Source of the DNA: Desulfitobacterium sp050251735
GTDB taxonomy: Bacteria; Bacillota; Desulfitobacteriia; Desulfitobacteriales; Desulfitobacteriaceae
Direction: 5' to 3'
NCBI GenBank assembly: GCA_050251735.1
Contig: JBFWMF010000002.1
Span: 1 to 64,000 of the forward strand
DNA: 64,000 nt
Shown in pieces: positions 33,265-41,148 of the stretch. A model generated the notes under the pieces. It made no database searches. It saw nothing but the letters and a program-made list of their open reading frames with translations, and was not told the DNA's origin. The position numbers were made by a program, and so were the translations under genes. Each line of letters opens with the position of its first letter. Within the stretch, counting starts at the first letter, position 1.

Positions 33265-33841
33265 TATGGGCAATAATATGAGCAACGGTATAGATTGTAC
33301 TAGTCTGGACTCTCCTAAGGATAATGTTGTTCTTGTGGGATTTATGGGAACAGGTAAAAGCACAGTGGGTCGGCGGCTAGCTAAACTTTTAGGTCGGGAA
33401 TTTATTGATACAGATGTGGAAATTGAAAGGCTAACTGAAATGACTGTCTCGGAGATTTTTCGCAGACATGGCGAAACCCGTTTTCGATCGGAAGAACGGC
33501 TTTTAGTAAAGCGCCTAGCTGATCAAAAAGGCTATGTCATTGCAACTGGTGGAGGGACAGTCTTAAATCCTGAGAATTGGCAGGACTTGGCTCAGAGCGG
33601 TGTGATCATTGGTTTATATGCCCCTCTAGATGAGATATATGAGCGGATTGGCTATCGGAATGATCGTCCACTGCTTAGGGGCGACCGGCAAATCGTTGAG
33701 GAGCTGTGGGCAAAGAGGCAACCCATCTATAATCAAGCAGATTGGACTGTTGATACAACAAATAAAGGGATCGACGAAGTTGTTCGGGAAATATTTGACC
33801 GTTATGAAGGAGGTTCGCTACATGCAGGGACAGAGGATTGA
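33254..33841 (+). CDS. aroK: Shikimate kinase
   Basis: This is a P-loop kinase of 195 residues at most, which makes shikimate 3-phosphate. Walker A is GFMGTGKSTVGR at about 29-40, with the shikimate-binding DTDVEIE, FRSEE and GGGTVL motifs and the RNDRPLL lid region following. The N-terminal 20 residues are low-complexity (Asn, Met, Ser) and outside the domain, so the real start may be ATG 33266 or 33278 instead of the GTG overlapping aroC. None of the three has a strong ribosome site; translation may be coupled to aroC. The end overlaps aroB by 20 bases. Confidence 0.93.
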   Translation: MSNNMGNNMSNGIDCTSLDSPKDNVVLVGFMGTGKSTVGRRLAKLLGREFIDTDVEIERLTEMTVSEIFRRHGETRFRSEERLLVKRLADQKGYVIATGGGTVLNPENWQDLAQSGVIIGLYAPLDEIYERIGYRNDRPLLRGDRQIVEELWAKRQPIYNQADWTVDTTNKGIDEVVREIFDRYEGGSLHAGTED

Positions 33842-34904
33842 TGTAGCATCAGAGAAGCCTTATCCCGTTTTTCTGGGAGCAAGACTAGAGGGTCTGGGGG
33901 AATATTTGACTACCCGCGTAGGGGCTGGGGAACACCTACTAGTGATTACTCATCCCAATATCGCTGAGCTTTATCTAGATTCGTTGCAAAAGGGACTCCA
34001 ATCTTTTCGTGTGGATACCTTGATCGTACCCCAAGGTGAGGAGGAAAAATCCTTAGAAAGAATTAGTGAATTAACTTCCGCTGCAATCGCTTATGGCGCC
34101 GACCGGAAGACAGTGGTCCTAGCCCTAGGCGGCGGAGTGATTGGAGATTTAGCTGGCTTCTTTGCCAGCATGTTTATGCGGGGAATGCGCTATGTGCAGA
34201 TTCCCACGACACTTCTGGCCATGGTCGATAGCAGTATTGGAGGGAAGGTGGCCGTGAATCATCCGGCCGGGAAGAATCTCTTGGGAGATTTTTATCCTCC
34301 TCTGGCAGTTTGGACCGATTTCAACACCTTAGAAACCCTGGCTTGGGAGGAAATGTTCAACGGTCTTGCCGAGACAGTGAAGCACGCAGTCATCGCTGAT
34401 GCTGAGCTTCTTTCTTTCATAGAAAGGCATACGGAGGATATTAAGGCGCGTAAGCCAGAACTATACAGAGAGCTCGCCTCTCGCTCTTCAGCAATTAAAG
34501 TCAAGCTAGTTTCTGAGGACGAGACAGAGCAGGGCAAGAGAATGTTCCTTAACTTCGGACATAGTTTTGGCCACGCGCTTGAAGCTGAGATGGCCTATCA
34601 AGGAATTACCCATGGACAGGGTGTGAGTATTGGTATGGTGGCAGCAGCTCATCTAGCACAAGAACGGGGATTAATGTCCAATCCTGAGGTGGAACGGTTG
34701 ATAAACCTTCTTAAGGGTTTTGGGTTGCCTGTAAGCATCGAAGGGAAAGATCCCCAGACCCTGATTGATCTCATGGGAGCGGATAAGAAAAACTATCAAG
34801 GACAAAAGGTCTTAGTTTTGCCGAAAGGGATCGGTCAGGCAATTGTAGTTCGCGATGCTAAGGATGAGGAGATCATGAGGGCTTGGGAGAAAGTCATTAA
34901 GTAG
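33822..34904 (+). CDS. aroB: 3-dehydroquinate synthase
   Basis: This 360-residue NAD- and zinc-dependent enzyme makes 3-dehydroquinate from DAHP. It shows the NAD site LALGGGVIGDLAGFFAS, and QIPTTLLAMVDSSIGGKVAV. The metal ligands sit in MFNGLAETVKHAV, NFGHSFGHALE and the third His in THGQGVSIGM. ATG 33822 lies eight bases after AAGGAGG inside the aroK end; a longer in-frame reading has no support. A terminator follows at 34956. aroA and DAHP synthase are not in the window. Confidence 0.96.
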   Translation: MQGQRIDVASEKPYPVFLGARLEGLGEYLTTRVGAGEHLLVITHPNIAELYLDSLQKGLQSFRVDTLIVPQGEEEKSLERISELTSAAIAYGADRKTVVLALGGGVIGDLAGFFASMFMRGMRYVQIPTTLLAMVDSSIGGKVAVNHPAGKNLLGDFYPPLAVWTDFNTLETLAWEEMFNGLAETVKHAVIADAELLSFIERHTEDIKARKPELYRELASRSSAIKVKLVSEDETEQGKRMFLNFGHSFGHALEAEMAYQGITHGQGVSIGMVAAAHLAQERGLMSNPEVERLINLLKGFGLPVSIEGKDPQTLIDLMGADKKNYQGQKVLVLPKGIGQAIVVRDAKDEEIMRAWEKVIK

Positions 34905-34955
34905 AATCCTTCATATTGCAAAGAGTTCTGTATGACAATAAAAGCCTTATTGACA

Positions 34956-34992
34956 GGGTGGAAGATATTTTTTATATCTGTCCACCCTTTTC
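34956..34992 (+). terminator. Terminator after aroB
   Basis: GGGTGGA plus AGATAT (34956-34968) pairs with ATATCT, a bulge and TCCACCC (34974-34987), then TTTTC. It should end the shikimate transcript. The rest of the 279-bp gap to 35184 is AT-rich and shows nothing else convincing. Confidence 0.8.
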
Positions 34993-35183
34993 AATTCTAT
35001 ATTTGTCGCAAAATACCAAAAAAAGGATTAATTTCATGCAACAAGAAAACATTTCTCCGAATTGCAGAAAGAATGTCTAATGACTATAAAGAAGAAGGAA
35101 TTCTTCATGGAATTAGTAGAATAGTATTGTTTAATCAGAATAGGACTAATTTACTATAAGATATAGGAGAATAGAGCTGTTTT

Positions 35184-35519
35184 ATGGAAAAGAGAAGCCA
35201 AGAAGGTTTTACTTTACTTGAAATGCTGTTAATCCTTTTTCTCATCATGGCAGTCATTACAATTGCCGCACCTCGATTCAGTTCTGTCGACAGTGTTACT
35301 CGTACACGGGTCGATGCAGCGAATCGAGTACGCATTGAAGGGGCAGCCGAGCTATATAAAATGGATACGGGAGTATTGCCACAACGGCTGGAAGATCTCT
35401 ATTCATCTCCTCTTGCGGTCAAAGGCTGGCGAGGACCCTATCTGGACGAGGAATTGGTTAGGCCAACAAAGGGTGGAGAGCCCTATGAACTGGATGGAAG
35501 AGGGAAAGTTAACCCGTGA
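35184..35519 (+). CDS. Pilin-like protein, GspG-like
   Basis: This 111-residue protein has leader MEKRSQEG and mature start FTLLEMLLILFLIMAVITIA with Glu at +5. The head contains AANRVRIEGAAELYKMDTGVLP, the helix and Pro-rich link of GspG pseudopilins, and ends in a GspG-like GGEPYELDGRGKV. It is short for a GspG. The next gene starts with a GTG that overlaps its stop codon. It opens the second pilus block. Confidence 0.83.
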   Translation: MEKRSQEGFTLLEMLLILFLIMAVITIAAPRFSSVDSVTRTRVDAANRVRIEGAAELYKMDTGVLPQRLEDLYSSPLAVKGWRGPYLDEELVRPTKGGEPYELDGRGKVNP

Positions 35520-35899
35520 GGATTTATCGTAATCAAGGCTTTGCTTTATTGGATGTGGTCCTAGCTTTATTTCTTTTTGCACTGGGCTTTGCTGCTTTAT
35601 ATGGCTTGAGCGAAAGTGCTATGAAAGAAGCTGAACAAGCACTCCGGATCACGGAAGCAGCCAATCAGGCCCAAAGCATTTTGGAATCCCTTGCCAATGA
35701 GTCTTGGCGGGATAATATCGATACCGGCCATTGCCTTCCCGGAGGGGAAGTAAGAGGACGGGAGGGAATCTTTCATTGGACGATATATACTGATTGGGAA
35801 CTACCCGAGGAGCTATTACGAGTGAGGGTGGAAATTGCTTGGCTGGAGAAAGGAAGTGAACGGAAGTATACCTTGGAGAGTCTTTATGCTGTTCAATGA
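35516..35899 (+). CDS. Pilin-like protein, GspI/PilV-like, with Asp at +5
   Basis: This 127-residue protein has leader MRIYRNQG and mature start FALLDVVLALFLFALGFAAL. The +5 residue is Asp rather than the near-universal Glu. The head is short, with AANQAQSILESLANESWRDN, as in GspI/PilV. The GTG start overlaps the stop of the previous gene by four bases. Asp at +5 should still offer a negative charge but may weaken subunit docking or N-methylation. Confidence 0.8.
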   Translation: MRIYRNQGFALLDVVLALFLFALGFAALYGLSESAMKEAEQALRITEAANQAQSILESLANESWRDNIDTGHCLPGGEVRGREGIFHWTIYTDWELPEELLRVRVEIAWLEKGSERKYTLESLYAVQ

Positions 35900-35913
35900 C
35901 CACGTAGGAGAGG

Positions 35914-36414
35914 ATGACCTATATGGATGGCCGGGTCCGCTATGGTGAGCTAGGCTTTACCATGGTTGAGGTATTGTTTGCTTTACTTATTACGGGAATA
36001 CTCATGGTGGTATCCTTACCCTTGTTCCTTGACCAATGGGGCAATAGCCAAGTTTGCAAAGATAAAATGGAGGCTCATTATGCAGCTGCCACCGCCGGGA
36101 GATTAATCAGTGATGCTATACGTGAAGCGGAATCCGTTCAATGGGCGACCAAGAACGGAAAATGGACGTTATCAGTAACTCCTAGTGGAGAGGTTTATAG
36201 TGATCATTATTATCTCGAGGATAAAAACAATGATGGTGTTAAAGATTTTTACAGAACCCATAAAGGAGCTGATAACCCAGTAGTCAGTGGAATTATGGAT
36301 TGGAATTGCCAACAAGGAGAGTCGGGGCTATGGACTATAAGCTTCCAAGGACTAATAAGAGAACAGACTGTGCTTTGGCAAGGGAAAATCAGGGTGCGAG
36401 ACACCGTGAATTAG
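35914..36414 (+). CDS. Pilin-like protein, GspJ/PilW-like
   Basis: This 166-residue protein has a 14-residue leader ending GELG, then FTMVEVLFALLITGILMVVS with Glu at +5. The helix AATAGRLISDAIREAESVQW and a beta-rich end with a DKNNDGVKDFY calcium-like loop resemble PilW/GspJ proteins. Its 3' end overlaps the GspK-like gene by about 85 bases in another frame. Confidence 0.8.
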   Translation: MTYMDGRVRYGELGFTMVEVLFALLITGILMVVSLPLFLDQWGNSQVCKDKMEAHYAAATAGRLISDAIREAESVQWATKNGKWTLSVTPSGEVYSDHYYLEDKNNDGVKDFYRTHKGADNPVVSGIMDWNCQQGESGLWTISFQGLIREQTVLWQGKIRVRDTVN

Positions 36415-36785
36415 GCTACATTACCCTGCTCATGCTCGTTCTCTTTGCCACTATTTCTGCTTATGGATTGGAAATGTACGTTAAAGCCCATGGTGAAAAT
36501 AAAATTGCTCGTAAGGAAGTCAGCTCACGCCAAGCGATATATGGAGCGGAGGGTGGGCTCGAGTGGGTTAAGGTCAAGCTAAAAGAGGATCCGAGCTTTA
36601 GCGAGGGAGATCTTCAAATCGGGGATGGCTATGTGCATGTTCGGGTTATAGCGGACGAAGGGAAATATACCCTGACTTCAGCAGCCCACTATGGACAGAT
36701 TAAGCGCAAAATTAGGGTGACACTTTTAAAAGTGGATGAAGAATGGGAAATTGAAAAGTACCAGGAGATACATGGTGATGAATAA
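36330..36785 (+). CDS. Pilin-like protein, GspK/PilX-like, lacking Glu5
   Basis: This is a protein of about 151 residues. After a long basic leader it has GYITLLMLVLFATISAYGLEMYV, a hydrophobic helix with Leu where Glu5 would be. The helix SSRQAIYGAEGGLEWVKVKL is a GspK/PilX hallmark (the AxAGxxWA-like segment). ATG 36330 is nine bases after AAGGAG, well inside the previous gene. The leader is longer than usual (about 30 residues), so the start is uncertain. Unlike its counterpart at 22251, it has no binding modules. Confidence 0.75.
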   Translation: MDYKLPRTNKRTDCALARENQGARHRELGYITLLMLVLFATISAYGLEMYVKAHGENKIARKEVSSRQAIYGAEGGLEWVKVKLKEDPSFSEGDLQIGDGYVHVRVIADEGKYTLTSAAHYGQIKRKIRVTLLKVDEEWEIEKYQEIHGDE

Positions 36786-38541
36786 GATAACTCTTTGGGG
36801 CAATCGCCGCCAGAAAAATGATTATCAAGCAAGCTTGAAAGAGGAATGGAAGAACTCTCCATCGCTGGCTGGGGGATTTGGTCAATTTCTCATTGCCGAG
36901 AATAGTATTGACTCCAGTCAACTGGAAGAGGCTTTACGCGCACAAAAGGAAACAGGTGCGCGACTTGGCGAGATTCTTACGAAGCAGAAGGTGCTCACTA
37001 AGGAAGAAATGCTTAATGAACTCAGCAAGTACTTAGGTGTTACTCAAATTGATCTGAATCAAGTCATTATTGACCCAAAAGTTGCCTCCTTATTAGATGA
37101 AGAAGCAGCAATGCGCAACGGAGCTATTCCCGTAGGAATACAAGATCGGATGTTACAGGTAGCCATGATCGATCCAGGAAATCATCGTTCCGTGGAAAAT
37201 ATTCGCATATTAACTGGATTTGATGTGGAACCCTTGCTCGCCGCTGAGGACCAAGTGGTGTCGGCCATAAGAAAGTTTCTCACCGTTGAGAGAAGTATTG
37301 CTGAACTGGCTTTGGGTCAGGAAGAATTTAGAGCCCGCGGGATGGAACGGATTAAAGGTTTGGATTCTGAGGAAGGGCATGACGCGCCTACGATTCAACT
37401 GGTGGATTTTCTCCTTCGGGAGGCCATCATGCTGGGAGCTAGCGATATTCATTGGGAGCCTGGAGAAGCCATATTACGAGTGCGGTTTCGAATCGATGGC
37501 AAGCTGGAAACCAAACGCTCTTTCCCTTTAAGGGTGGCGCGGAATCTTCTCGCGAGAATAAAGATTATGTCAGGAATGGATGTGTCAGAACGTAGGCTAC
37601 CCCAAGATGGAAGAAGTACGTTAGCTGTCAATGGTAAAACGATTGATCTTCGAGTCTCTAGCCTTCCTAGTATCTATGGGGAGAAAATTGTGGTGCGTAT
37701 ACTCGATGTGGATGCTACAAAACGCACCTTACCATCTTTAGGCATGAGTCAAGAAAATGAGAACAGGCTGAGGACATTGATCAAGGAACCTCACGGCATA
37801 ATTCTTGTAGTCGGACCGACGGGCAGTGGGAAAACAACAACACTCTATGCTTTGTTACAGGAGCTGATCTCTGATGCACTGAATATAGTGTCTATTGAAG
37901 ATCCGGTAGAGTATCAGTTGGCTGGAGTTGTATCCGTACAGGTTCAGCCAAAGATCGGATTAACTTTTGCCCAAGGACTGCGTTCGATTTTGAGACAGGA
38001 TCCCGATGTAATTATGATTGGCGAAATTCGTGATGAAGAGACTGCGCGTATTGCCATAGCAGCGGCCTTGACTGGACATCTTGTTTTATCCACCTTACAT
38101 ACTAACACTGCAGCTGAAGCCTTCACTCGTCTTCTGGATATGGGAATCGAACCCTATCTTGTTGCTGCTGTAGTGAGGGGAGTTTTATCCCAACGGTTAG
38201 TTCGCCGTCTTTGCAATCATTGCAAGGTGCCCTGGGCTCTGGACTCTTTAGAGAGGGGGGTTATGGATCTTCCAGAGAGCATCCATCAGGTCTATAAAGC
38301 CCAAGGATGCCCTTTATGCCGAGAGACGGGGTATTCAGGAAGAATTGGTATACATGAACTGCTTCTTTACCATCAGGACATAAAAGAGCTGGTCTTAGGA
38401 GGTAAAAGTTCACACTGGATAGAGGAAAGAGCTATTGCCAGAGGGATGGTGTCCTTGCGTTTAGATGGCTATAGGAAAGTTCAAGAAGGACTTACGAGCC
38501 TTGAGGAAATATGGTATTCCACCAGTCGAATAACGAGCTAG
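36778..38541 (+). CDS. Second type IV pilus/type II secretion assembly ATPase (GspE/PilB family)
   Basis: This 587-residue hexameric ATPase has an MshEN-type N-terminal domain at about 30-170 (GGFGQFLIAENSIDSSQLEEA). Walker A GPTGSGKTTT begins at about 346, with Asp box, Walker B VIMIGEIRDEETA and His box STLHTNTA after it. The zinc motif is reduced to CNHC and CPLC. It shares the fold of PilB at 17757 but differs clearly in sequence and N-terminus, so it serves a separate system. Start choice among ATG 36772, GTG 36775 and ATG 36778 rests on AGGAG at 36763. Confidence 0.92.
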   Translation: MNKITLWGNRRQKNDYQASLKEEWKNSPSLAGGFGQFLIAENSIDSSQLEEALRAQKETGARLGEILTKQKVLTKEEMLNELSKYLGVTQIDLNQVIIDPKVASLLDEEAAMRNGAIPVGIQDRMLQVAMIDPGNHRSVENIRILTGFDVEPLLAAEDQVVSAIRKFLTVERSIAELALGQEEFRARGMERIKGLDSEEGHDAPTIQLVDFLLREAIMLGASDIHWEPGEAILRVRFRIDGKLETKRSFPLRVARNLLARIKIMSGMDVSERRLPQDGRSTLAVNGKTIDLRVSSLPSIYGEKIVVRILDVDATKRTLPSLGMSQENENRLRTLIKEPHGIILVVGPTGSGKTTTLYALLQELISDALNIVSIEDPVEYQLAGVVSVQVQPKIGLTFAQGLRSILRQDPDVIMIGEIRDEETARIAIAAALTGHLVLSTLHTNTAAEAFTRLLDMGIEPYLVAAVVRGVLSQRLVRRLCNHCKVPWALDSLERGVMDLPESIHQVYKAQGCPLCRETGYSGRIGIHELLLYHQDIKELVLGGKSSHWIEERAIARGMVSLRLDGYRKVQEGLTSLEEIWYSTSRITS

Positions 38542-38576
38542 GAGAGTAAATAATGCGGACATAAAGAGGGATTGGG

Positions 38577-39803
38577 ATGAGCAAGCGCAGTTTTTCCTGG
38601 AAAGCCTTGGATCAAGAAGGAAATACCTTCAAAGGAATATGGGACGTACAGCATGATACAGAGGTTAGAAAACGTTTATATGCCAAAGGATACTATCCTA
38701 TAGCTATTGTGCCTCGGGGGCGTAAGCTATCATTATTGATGGATTATATCAATTATCTAAATATGAAAAATGACCTGCTTAGAATCTGGGCAAGTATCAC
38801 CCACCGTTTAACACTCCTTCTCCAAGCAGGAATTCCTCTACTTCTTGCTATTGAAATCTTGGCAAAGCAACATAAGGTGTCTAGGTTCAAGCGTTATGGA
38901 TGGGAGCGGGTGATAGAAGAGCTGGAAACAGGGGCGGAGTTTTCAAATGCTCTAGAAGCGACGATTCTTCCCCCTACACCCTATATTAAGGCGATGCTTC
39001 AAGCGGGGGAGCGCGCAGGTAAGATGCCGGAGATTCTTGCCACATTATCCGGAGAATTAATGGAAGAGCATAATTATCGGAGCAAGTTAAGGGGAATTCT
39101 AGCGTATCCTCTTTTGCTGTTAATACTGACTTTGGGAATTATCTATACACTAAGTCTCATGGTATTGCCGGTCTATGAGAGAATCTTCCTGAGCATGGGT
39201 GCTGAACTCCCAATGCTTACCCAGATCATTTTTCGAGTTTCCCATGGCTTGCCTGCATTGATCTTTTTTATTGTACTGGGGGGATTTTTATCTTTACTAG
39301 CGCTACATATTCGTAATCCGGATTATTGGCAAGAGAAACTCAGGGACAAATTTTGCCATATACCTCTTTTTGGCAAAGTATATCAATTAAATGATCATCT
39401 GCAGTTTTCCCAGGTGTTAGGGACTCTGCTGGGGGCTGGAATCCCCCTCTTGGAAGCATTAAGTCTTACCCGAGATACAGTACAGACCTTTACAATGAAG
39501 AACCTTGTCCTCAAGCTTGAGGAAGCGGCCCGAACGGGTCGAAGATTGGCCCCCGTCCTTCTGCACACAACTGGTTTTCCCAAGGATGCTGCGCAGATGA
39601 TAGAGGTAGGAGAAGAGTCCGGGCAACTAAGTCCTATGCTAAACCATTTAAGCAAGGTGTTCAGGATGGAGCTTGAAGATCAAATGAATAGGGTTCCAAA
39701 TATTGTTGGGCCGCTGCTAGTGATGGTCTTAGCGGGAATAATAGGGCTTGTAGCTGTTGGGGTACTGTTACCCGTTTTTGATATTGGGACACACATTCAG
39801 TAA
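38577..39803 (+). CDS. Second platform protein (GspF/PilC family)
   Basis: This 408-residue inner membrane protein has two T2SF domains (about 70-190 and 275-400) with FLLQAGIPLLL-like starts and signatures MLQAGERAGKMPEIL and MIEVGEESGQLSPML. Transmembrane helices lie near 170-195, 222-245 and 375-400. It is the platform partner of the ATPase just upstream; both genes differ from the pilB-pilC pair of the first cluster. Confidence 0.92.
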   Translation: MSKRSFSWKALDQEGNTFKGIWDVQHDTEVRKRLYAKGYYPIAIVPRGRKLSLLMDYINYLNMKNDLLRIWASITHRLTLLLQAGIPLLLAIEILAKQHKVSRFKRYGWERVIEELETGAEFSNALEATILPPTPYIKAMLQAGERAGKMPEILATLSGELMEEHNYRSKLRGILAYPLLLLILTLGIIYTLSLMVLPVYERIFLSMGAELPMLTQIIFRVSHGLPALIFFIVLGGFLSLLALHIRNPDYWQEKLRDKFCHIPLFGKVYQLNDHLQFSQVLGTLLGAGIPLLEALSLTRDTVQTFTMKNLVLKLEEAARTGRRLAPVLLHTTGFPKDAAQMIEVGEESGQLSPMLNHLSKVFRMELEDQMNRVPNIVGPLLVMVLAGIIGLVAVGVLLPVFDIGTHIQ

Positions 39804-39838
39804 GCGTTATACTATTGCTTTTGAGGAGTGAATGGAAG

Positions 39839-40330
39839 ATGCAGTATAGGCAGAAAAGAGGCAAAGAAGCACAACAGGGCTTTACCTTAATAGAAGTCTT
39901 GATGGTGGTCTTTATTCTAGCTATGCTATCTGCAATTGTTATTCCCAGATTGGGTGAGAGCTCAGAGATAGCACGAAGGAATGCCGATATTTCGACTGGT
40001 CATCAGGTGAAGTCTGCTTTGGACCGCTATCAGGTAGAAAACGGTATATACCCCAAAAAAGCTGAAATCATCAGTGACACTCGGGGGAATATTACAGCAG
40101 CCCCACTTATTCCTAAGTATATTAGCAAACTCACCCCAGATAATACCCAACAGGATGCTGCTACAGATGAAAAAGGTTTTGGAGTCGCCTTGCTTTTAGT
40201 GGATGGGTCGATACCAAACGATGCTGAGAGCAATCTCATCATGTTATATCTAACAACGGATGGTTCTGCTGCGGAAGTACGAGTTTACGACTCGGGACTG
40301 AACAAGGTACTATGGAGCTCGGCAAATTAA
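39839..40330 (+). CDS. Pilin-like protein, GspG/major pseudopilin type
   Basis: This 163-residue protein has a 13-residue basic leader ending QQG, then FTLIEVLMVVFILAMLSAIVIP with Glu at +5. The head begins KSALDRYQVENGIYPKK, the typical GspG segment, then a variable middle and beta strands at the end. It is the likely main subunit of the second filament. ATG 39839 has GGAG-rich sequence upstream; an in-frame TTG at 39815 lacks a ribosome site. The prepilin peptidase gene follows. Confidence 0.88.
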   Translation: MQYRQKRGKEAQQGFTLIEVLMVVFILAMLSAIVIPRLGESSEIARRNADISTGHQVKSALDRYQVENGIYPKKAEIISDTRGNITAAPLIPKYISKLTPDNTQQDAATDEKGFGVALLLVDGSIPNDAESNLIMLYLTTDGSAAEVRVYDSGLNKVLWSSAN

Positions 40331-40357
40331 CTGTTAAGAATGGAAAGGACGAAGCGC

Positions 40358-41122
40358 GTGGGAATTGAAGCCTCTTTGATTTTTGGACTACTTGGACTTA
40401 TTATCGGTAGCTTTCTAAATGTGATAATTTACCGTCTACCTAAGGGAGAGTCTATAGTCTTCCCTGGGTCTCACTGCACTACCTGTGGACATCATCTCCG
40501 CCCTTGGGAATTGATACCCATCTTAAGTTTTCTGTTTCTAAGAGGGCGATGCTCGATGTGCAAGACAAAGATTTCCTGGCGTTATCCTTTATTGGAGCTT
40601 CTTAACGGTGTGCTGTACTTCTACGCCACCTGGCTAAACGACACAGGATCTATACTTCAGTTAGTAATTAACCTCTATTTTCTTTCTACTCTTCTAGTCC
40701 TAGCCGGAATTGATTGGGATACTTATCGTTTACCGGATATGTTCACTCTCCCATTACTGGTTATCGGTATTGGCACAGGTTTTGTTTTGCCGCATGGCCC
40801 TTTAGGGTGGGAAAGTCTCGGAACGGCCTTAGGCGTTGGCGGAGTATTTTGGCTGATTGCCTGGTACTATCCCGAAGGTATGGGCCTTGGGGACGTAAAG
40901 CTCATCGCTGGGCTAGGGGCCTTTTTAGGAGTGCCGGAGATATTTATCGCGCTCTTCATCGCCAGCTTTGTTGGATCAATCGTTGGGTTAATTATGATAT
41001 CATTTCAGATGAAAACCTTCCGTGATCAGATTCCCTTCGGTCCTTATCTTGTTTTAGGGGCATGGATTGCCTTCTTTTGGGGAGAAAAATTGATAGCTGT
41101 GTACACCACAATTGTTAGTTAG
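40358..41122 (+). CDS. pilD: Prepilin peptidase (PilD/GspO/ComC type)
   Basis: This 254-residue aspartic membrane protease with N-methylase activity has eight hydrophobic segments. Catalytic aspartates are Asp119 in GIDWDTYRLPD and Asp179 in GLGDVKL. The cytoplasmic zinc loop has Cys40/Cys43 (SHCTTCGHHL) and Cys65/Cys68 (RCSMCKTKI). It should cleave the pilins of both clusters after Gly and methylate the new N-terminus. GTG 40358 follows AAAGGA by eight bases; an ATG at 40340 is in frame but has no ribosome site. It is the only such gene in the window. Confidence 0.95.
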   Translation: MGIEASLIFGLLGLIIGSFLNVIIYRLPKGESIVFPGSHCTTCGHHLRPWELIPILSFLFLRGRCSMCKTKISWRYPLLELLNGVLYFYATWLNDTGSILQLVINLYFLSTLLVLAGIDWDTYRLPDMFTLPLLVIGIGTGFVLPHGPLGWESLGTALGVGGVFWLIAWYYPEGMGLGDVKLIAGLGAFLGVPEIFIALFIASFVGSIVGLIMISFQMKTFRDQIPFGPYLVLGAWIAFFWGEKLIAVYTTIVS

Positions 41123-41148
41123 TAGTATTTTTTCTGGAGGACCGGCTT

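Noticed and set aside
34932..35159. 75-codon open frame after aroB
   Set aside because: It spans the aroB terminator hairpin, lacks a ribosome site and resembles no family.
36300..36329. Upstream extension of the GspK-like gene
   Set aside because: The longer start has no ribosome site, and AAGGAG suits ATG 36330.
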